Shown here piece by piece: positions 58,951-64,000 of a stretch of 64,000 nt of DNA; position 1 is the stretch's first letter; each line of letters begins with the position of its first letter. Both the position numbers and the translations under genes were made by a program. The stretch spans positions 248,001 to 312,000 of the forward strand of contig BDDD01002387.1 in assembly GCA_001972305.1 (NCBI GenBank), in the 5' to 3' direction. Below the pieces are notes generated by a model that worked only from the letters and a program-made list of their open reading frames with translations, searched no databases and was not told where the DNA came from. This stretch comes from Cephalotus follicularis (taxonomy: Eukaryota; Streptophyta; Magnoliopsida; Oxalidales; Cephalotaceae).

Positions 58951-59138
58951 CCTTTAACCAATCAACCTTTTGAGAGTATCAAGGTGTGACAGGATAGGTT
59001 GTACCTAGGCTAAATCACTAGTTTGCTATGTTAATCAAAGACACCCTTTAACCAATCAACCTTTTGAGAGTATCAAGGTTTGACAGGATAGGTTGTACCT
59101 AGGTTAATTCGGTAAATTTCTGCGCTAAACTGAAACTT
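58951..59138 (+). repeat. 94-base tandem duplication in solo LTR G
   Basis: The stretch beginning cctttaaccaatcaacc at 58951 returns at 59045 and is nearly identical through gataggttgtacctagg. Confidence 0.9.
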
Positions 59139-60017
59139 GTGCCATGAATTTGAATATATATACATGCGGGGATTCTCACATCTACGGGATTGTTGTCTCA
59201 TATTACTTTTCTTATTTATTTATTTTTGTACTTTACGCTAGATATTTAATTTGAATTGTTTAGTTTTTCATTAAATTAGTGTAATTCAAAACCAATCCTC
59301 TTTTCAATTCATTTTATTTGCATTGTTAACTTAGATTAAATTAATTTCGTATTCGTTATTTTTATTTAGTTGCATCCTAAGTTTATTTTTATAGCATATC
59401 CTTTCAGCTCTTCGTGGGAACGATCCCTACTTCCACTTGCTAAATTGTTAGATTAGGGTAATTTTGATTCGGCCTAACGACACCCATCAGGCCTGCACCC
59501 ATAATGCTTCATGACGGAAATGAATATTATTAATGGGTTATCCCGTTAAGTCTCAACCATAACAACCATCAATCATAGTCGTACCATACCTGTAGCCCAT
59601 TACCATATTTCCATTTAAAGGATAGGGACCTAACCATAAAGGATCACATAGGATCCATCCATCAAAACCATTTTCAAAACCATTTTCCAAAACCATTTTC
59701 CATAAAAATTTTCTTGGTCCCTAACGAAGTTGTAAAACAATGGAGAGGAAGTCCAACTAGGATATCTGCGTCCAGATGTCCCAATTAAGCTATAGTAACC
59801 ATTTATTGAAAACCATTTGAATAGAACTCTTTTGTTGAAACTTTTCTTTAAAGAATCACTTGAAAGTTGATTTGAAGATTAAAAGATGTTAAAACAGGAT
59901 TCACATAGGGTACAAGGCCTTAGGGACACTTTCTATGGAATCCATTCGAAGATAAAATCATTTGGGATTGAAAACCATTTTGAAATCACATGTTTGCATT
60001 GTAGATCCTTGTCTGTG

Positions 60018-60259
60018 CGTCGACACTTACGTAGAGCGTTGATGTTATATGTTGCACTGCAATGTTGCGCATAGACGTTATACGATGCATTGCAATGTTA
60101 CGCGTCGATGTGCTATGTGCATGTCGATGTTTCGCGTCAACGTGTTGTGCTGATTAGCACACAAAACGCAAAGGATCTCATAACGCGTCGACGCTCAAAC
60201 TGAACATCGACGTGCTAGGCACTGAAGGACACGTCGACGTGTAAGATGAACACGTCGAC
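60018..60259. repeat. GTCGACG array in LTR H
   Basis: Sites start at 60018, 60037, 60063 (weak), 60103, 60122, 60135, 60186, 60205, 60232 and 60253, so steps of 19, 19, 13, 51, 19, 27 and 21 among the good sites. It differs from its relative LTR D, where all steps are near 30. Confidence 0.82.
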
Positions 60260-60984
60260 GCCCTGGGTTTTCTCAACACTGTAAAAATCGATCAAAACTC
60301 ATTTAAACCATTTAACATTTGATTCAAAGGAAGCTATAAGCTCCAAACATCAATTAAAACTCAAAAACAGTTTTTAAACCATTGAAATCCATTCTCATAA
60401 CCCATAGATCGAGAGAAAGCAGAAATTGGGTAAAAAGTCCCAACTCACTAATCTCTCTCAAATCTCTATTTTAATCCGTTATTACCCATACTCATAACCC
60501 TAATTCATCCATCTAACATATAATCATCAATCCATAGCCATACAATCATGCAAATCCATCACAATATGAAAATTAAAGCATATGTATAACCTACCTCAAA
60601 TTGATTAAGAATGGAGAATAAGCTGCTTGAATCCTCGTTTTGTTTCTCCCTTCAGGTTCTACACTCTGGCACGATCCCAACGACTCCTTCCTTGTTCGAT
60701 TTCGCCCACTTTCTCTCTATAACTGACACACACTCTCTAGAATTGGAATGAGAAATGATTTGAAAATGAAAGAGCTGAACCGCCTAAATATAGACATAGG
60801 CTCCTTTAGGCGAAAATATCAAAAACTACAATCAGGTTCGATTGAACCCCTACTACCCGCAAACAGTCATAAAAGTGGAAAATAGAATATATCATATACA
60901 ATCCATATCATCCATCAATACAATATTGTACAATACCATATATAAATACATACAATTCCGTACATCTAGAATCCGAGACTTACA

Positions 60985-63543
60985 GTCCAAGTTTGTGGTT
61001 CATTTTCCTAAGACCTATCCATGAACATCATTAATAGACCAAGCAAACACATCTTGGTTCTGACCCATAAATTCGATCAGTTATTTCTGAGTTTCTTCTT
61101 TAGGCGCGTGCTTATCTTCGTCGTTTTCTCTTCCCCAATGGTGACATCTTCTAGATCCTACATTGGTCTTCCTCTTTCTTTTTTCTCAGTGTCTACTTCT
61201 AATAGCTCAACCAACATCATTTTCTTCAGTTTTAATGAGGTGGCATAACACTCCTTTGCCACTATCTGATCTTCTCTGACATCCCCCACTCCTTCAGGGG
61301 TAGGGAACTTCATCTTCAAGTGTGGTATTGACACTACTGCCTTAAGAGCTGCTTGTGCCCGTCTACCTAGAATGGCATTGTACGTCTCCAGAAAATTCAC
61401 TACCAAAAAATCTATCATGACCATTGTACGGTTTAAGGCCTCCCTCACTGTCACTGGAAAAGTAATAACTCCTTTGGGGTAAAATACATCCCCAGTAAAA
61501 TCGACCAATGGAGAGTAGATTGGTTTCAACCCATCCTCAGCAAGTTCATTTTCCTAAAAGCCTAGGAAGACAACACATCGGCAGAGCTGCCATTATCCAC
61601 AAGGATTCTCCATACTTCATGATTAGCGAGGTTGGCACTTACCACCAAGGGCTCATCGTGAGAAGTCCTGATCCTTATCAAATCATCACCCAAGAAAGAA
61701 ATTATCATCTCAAATTTAGACTTCTTTGAAGGTTTCTCTAACACCTGGACCTCCCTTGCGTATTTCTTTCTTGCGGAGCTACTCTTTGCCCCAAATGAGA
61801 AACCTCCCAAGATCACGTTAATTGTAGTAACCACTTCTCAATTAGTGTTTTCTACCTCCCGTTTAACCTCTATATTTGGAAATCTTCTCTCTTTATCACC
61901 AAGCTTCTGGTTCAAATGTGATCGGGCATCTTGTTAATCTATACGATGCCCCATACGCCCCTTTCTGATCAATTTCTCAATTTCATCTTTCAGACCCTAG
62001 CATTCATTGGTATGGTGTCTGTGATACTAATGGATAACACCACAGGTCACGGTTATGCTTGTTTTGTTTGTTTTCATCCTCTCTGTCATCTTAATCGATA
62101 GGTCATTATTTATCTCCATCATAATCTCCTCTCTATAAGTGCGCAAAGGAGTATAGTTATTGTAGACTATCCTCCTGGGTCTCTTACTTCCTCCCCGATC
62201 TCCTACGCGATTTTCCCCTCCTCTTGAGGGCCTATGTGGGTGGTCTTCATAGCTCCTCCTATCCCTTTTTGTTATTATTGTCCTTAATCGGTCCTGTTCT
62301 CTCTGGGTTAGTAATGCCTATTCCAGGTTTATGTATTTTTCTACTATAAATAGGAAGTCAGACAAGTTATTTATTTCTTTCTTAATCATCGATGAGTGGA
62401 ACATTCCCTGCCTCAATCATTGGTGATGGCCGCCATGGTGAACCCTTGATCAAGATCTCTCACTTAAGATGCCTTAGCTCTGAATCTCTTGACATAGTCC
62501 CTTACAGTTTTATCACTCCTCTATCTTATGGTCTTCAAATTGATGGTTGTATTTCTTCATCTTCAACTACTGATGAAATAAGCCACGAACTCCCAGATAA
62601 ACTCTTAAAAGTAGAAATTGAATGAGGAAGGAGTGTAAAGATCCTTTGAGCTAGACAAGGAAATACGACACTTCACTACGTCATCGAAATTGTTCATCAT
62701 CATTAGGTCACCAAAACTGGCCAGATGCTCCCATGGGTCAGTACTTCTGTCATATCTATCAAACTGAAGCAACTTAAACCCTTTCAACATCGGTTCATCC
62801 ATCACTTCATCGGTGAAAGGGTGGTCACTACAACGTAAGAGTTCTTCAATGTGTTGGTTATCCTTATCTATCATCCCAGCCAACCTTTGTTGCAGGTGGA
62901 TGATCTTGTTCCTTGCTCCAATATTCCTAGCATATGATGCCTTTATTTTCTGAGTTGGAGCCTTCGACTAAACTCCCTTTATATGTATGGGTCCCCTACT
63001 CGGGGAAGAACTTCTCTCCTCAAACTTCCGATCCCTAAACAGAGCTTTAATTGCTACCAGTTTCCTGCTTTGACTATGATAAGCTCTTAAGCCAACTCAA
63101 TTTTCTGTACTGTCCCTCAACGAATGAAGGCTTCCAAATCATATTGTGGTTTCTTTCCCTGAGGATCTGGAGGCGGAGATTCCCCCAGGGTCTTAGGTTC
63201 AGTCCTAACACATTTGTAACCAATTATAGTTGCTGAAATTTTTTTACCATGTCTACCTTTGTAGAAAACTGTTCAGCAATATGAACTTCACAATTAGGTT
63301 CATTCTCTCATTGATTACCCTCTTGATTTTGTTAAGGCAAGTCACCTCCCCATTCTTGCCTCAATTGACCATTACGCTCCCCTTCCCGACATTCAATCAT
63401 CGAGGCTTCACTCCTAGCATGAACTTGTTTGATGTTTCTTGTTGTTGAGGGTACCCTCCTTGATGATCGAAGGTTTGCAGCCATGGAATAGGTTGCAAGA
63501 ACTAGACAAGAAAGAAAGGCTTTTCCCCATAGACGGCGCCAAT
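60985..63543 (-). pseudogene. Element T: Tat-lineage gypsy gag and protease
   Basis: Gag begins near 63484 (MAANLRSSRR). The Tat-type core follows at 62883-62640 (MLKGFKLLQFDRYDRSTDP, WEHLASFGDLMM), then a knuckle-like YHRHHTNEC with LKDEIEKLIRKG near 61960-62035. Protease is at 61834-61200 (ILVDNGSSADVL, YNAILGRRAQAALKAVVS, MKFPTPEGVGDV, DQIVAKECY) and the RT approach at about 61040 (NQDVFAWSIND). Frames change several times. It is cut at 60985 by LTR H. The set and order are those of the plant Tat lineage; a primer site follows LTR T. Confidence 0.88.
63524..63543 (-). other. Primer binding site of element T
   Basis: On the minus strand TTGGCGCCGTCTATGGGGA follows the LTR. This TGGCGCCG type is used by Tat and Athila elements and differs from the Met site of the other elements here. 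Confidence 0.85.
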
Positions 63544-64000
63544 TGTTGATGCGTAAATCTCGATCAACAATGAATTTATATTTCCTCTTCCTAAGCTGGT
63601 TGCCTCCAAACCTCAAGTCGGGTGTGTATGATCTGCAATACAAACAACGATTAGAAAGTAGCCCTAGGTGGTCCTCGGGGCTACTCTCCGATGGTCAAGT
63701 CAGCACAAGTCATCAGAGTTATTAGCCTAAGTAATTATCCAAGGTCTAGAACTCCGAAAATGGTTTTTTTAGGGAATGAGAGATATGTACCGTGTAGGTG
63801 AAAAGTGTCAGATTCTTGAACAAGATAAAAAATGAGCTATTTATAGGTCAGAGCTCATGTCTTGATTACCTATGTACCCCTTCGAGGATTATGGTGTTTT
63901 CCTTATGTGTGCTTCTGAGGGGTTATTCATGATTATTGTTCCGATTGTTACTCATCCTCTCCCATGAAGAGTAGCCATGAATATAGGAAACGGTTGCCTA
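63544..64000 (-). repeat. Element T 5' LTR, 3' portion
   Basis: On the minus strand it ends CGCATCAACA at 63544, directly before the primer site. The rest extends past the right edge of the window. No array or TATA box could be assigned in the visible part. Confidence 0.8.

Larger units (their letters stand above)
57850..59489 (+). mobile_element. Solo LTR G, related to F
   Basis: G starts TGATAAGCATAAACATGTG and ends GACACCCATCA, with perfect ggcct duplications (57845-57849 and 59490-59494). It is 1,640 bases and non-coding. The first 70 bases align with solo LTR F; the interior differs. It carries a CATGC-rich array (58205-58500), a TA run (58591-58600) in the TATA position, and a 94-base tandem duplication (58951-59138). 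The apparent frames at 58034-58521 are open through composition. Confidence 0.92.
40422..60984 (-). mobile_element. Element H: minus-strand gypsy chromovirus, with three insertions inside this span and a fourth (J) at its edge
   Basis: The 5' LTR is at 56919-60984 and the primer site at 56900-56911. Gag follows leftwards, interrupted by copia element I, then a knuckle and protease, solo LTR B, and RT/RNase H up to 40422, where copia J cuts it. The rest of pol and the 3' LTR lie beyond the left edge of the window. H is inserted in the pol region of Tat element T. Confidence 0.88.
56919..60984 (-). repeat. Element H 5' LTR, interrupted by solo LTR G
   Basis: On the minus strand it starts TGTAAGTCTCGG at 60984 and ends CAGAGCGTGACA at 56919; about 2.42 kb without G. 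It is related to LTR D: both have the donor-like GAG|GTAGGTTATA (at 60595 here), the block around ataacccatt, and atgtgatt-aggacta words. It has a TATA-like ctatatttagg (60783-60793), a GTCGACG array (60018-60259), the inverted repeat (57319-57343) and the gacctgccggcttgtg block (57120-57135). Confidence 0.9.

Overview
The window is flowering-plant heterochromatin with no recognisable host gene. It is a stack of LTR retrotransposons inserted into one another, mostly decayed by stop codons, frameshifts, deletions and C-to-T change at CG sites. Evidence for a plant: initiator-Met primer sites (TGGTATCAGAGC), chromovirus-type Ty3/gypsy gag-pol, a SIRE/Maximus-like Ty1/copia pol, Tat/Athila-like LTRs, and long multi-kilobase LTRs. 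The species cannot be told from the sequence; a large genome is likely.

Layout from outside inwards. T (minus strand, Tat-lineage gypsy; LTR from 63544, gag-protease 60985-63543) is cut by H (minus strand, chromovirus; LTR 56919-60984, gag 55670-56750, protease 44481-45297, RT/RNase H 40422-42056). H carries solo LTR G in its LTR, copia element I (45298-55669) in gag, solo LTR B (42057-44475) behind protease, and copia J in RNase H. J (minus strand; LTR and gag to integrase at 37658-40421, integrase C-terminus and RT at 16110-17134) is split by D (17135-37657) and cut again by a B-type LTR ending at 16109. That LTR is cut by minus-strand LTR Z (15365 leftwards), Z by gypsy element A (211-14007), and A's 5' LTR by N1 (1295-4580). 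D holds solo LTR F in its 5' LTR, a minus-strand gypsy piece K in its interior, and the young, internally deleted gypsy element E (29065-36491) in its 3' LTR. The chain T-H-J-B'-Z-A-N1 is seven levels deep. Seven insertions are framed by duplicated target sites, read directly: A (taaag/tcaag), N1 (attgt), D (agagt), F (accat), E (tcatc), B (tgtcc), G (ggcct).

The most unusual signal is not coding. Nearly every LTR here has one compact array of a short CG-containing word (GTCGACG, ATCGACGTC, GCGTTGACG, GCGTCAACGC, GCCGACTG), with variable spacers and a recurring spacing of about 20-22 and 28-32 bases. The same word and spacing occur in gypsy, Tat-like and copia LTRs that are otherwise unalike. 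In E, F, G, I and J the array ends roughly 85-130 bases upstream of a TATA-like box; in A, B, D, H and K it lies downstream of a shared AG|GTAGG splice-donor-like site. Several gypsy LTRs also share an inverted repeat, CTGACCCATT-loop-AATGGGTCAG, and a second block, CTGCCGGCTTGTGGCAG, near their 3' ends. All alignments were made by eye; no database was searched.
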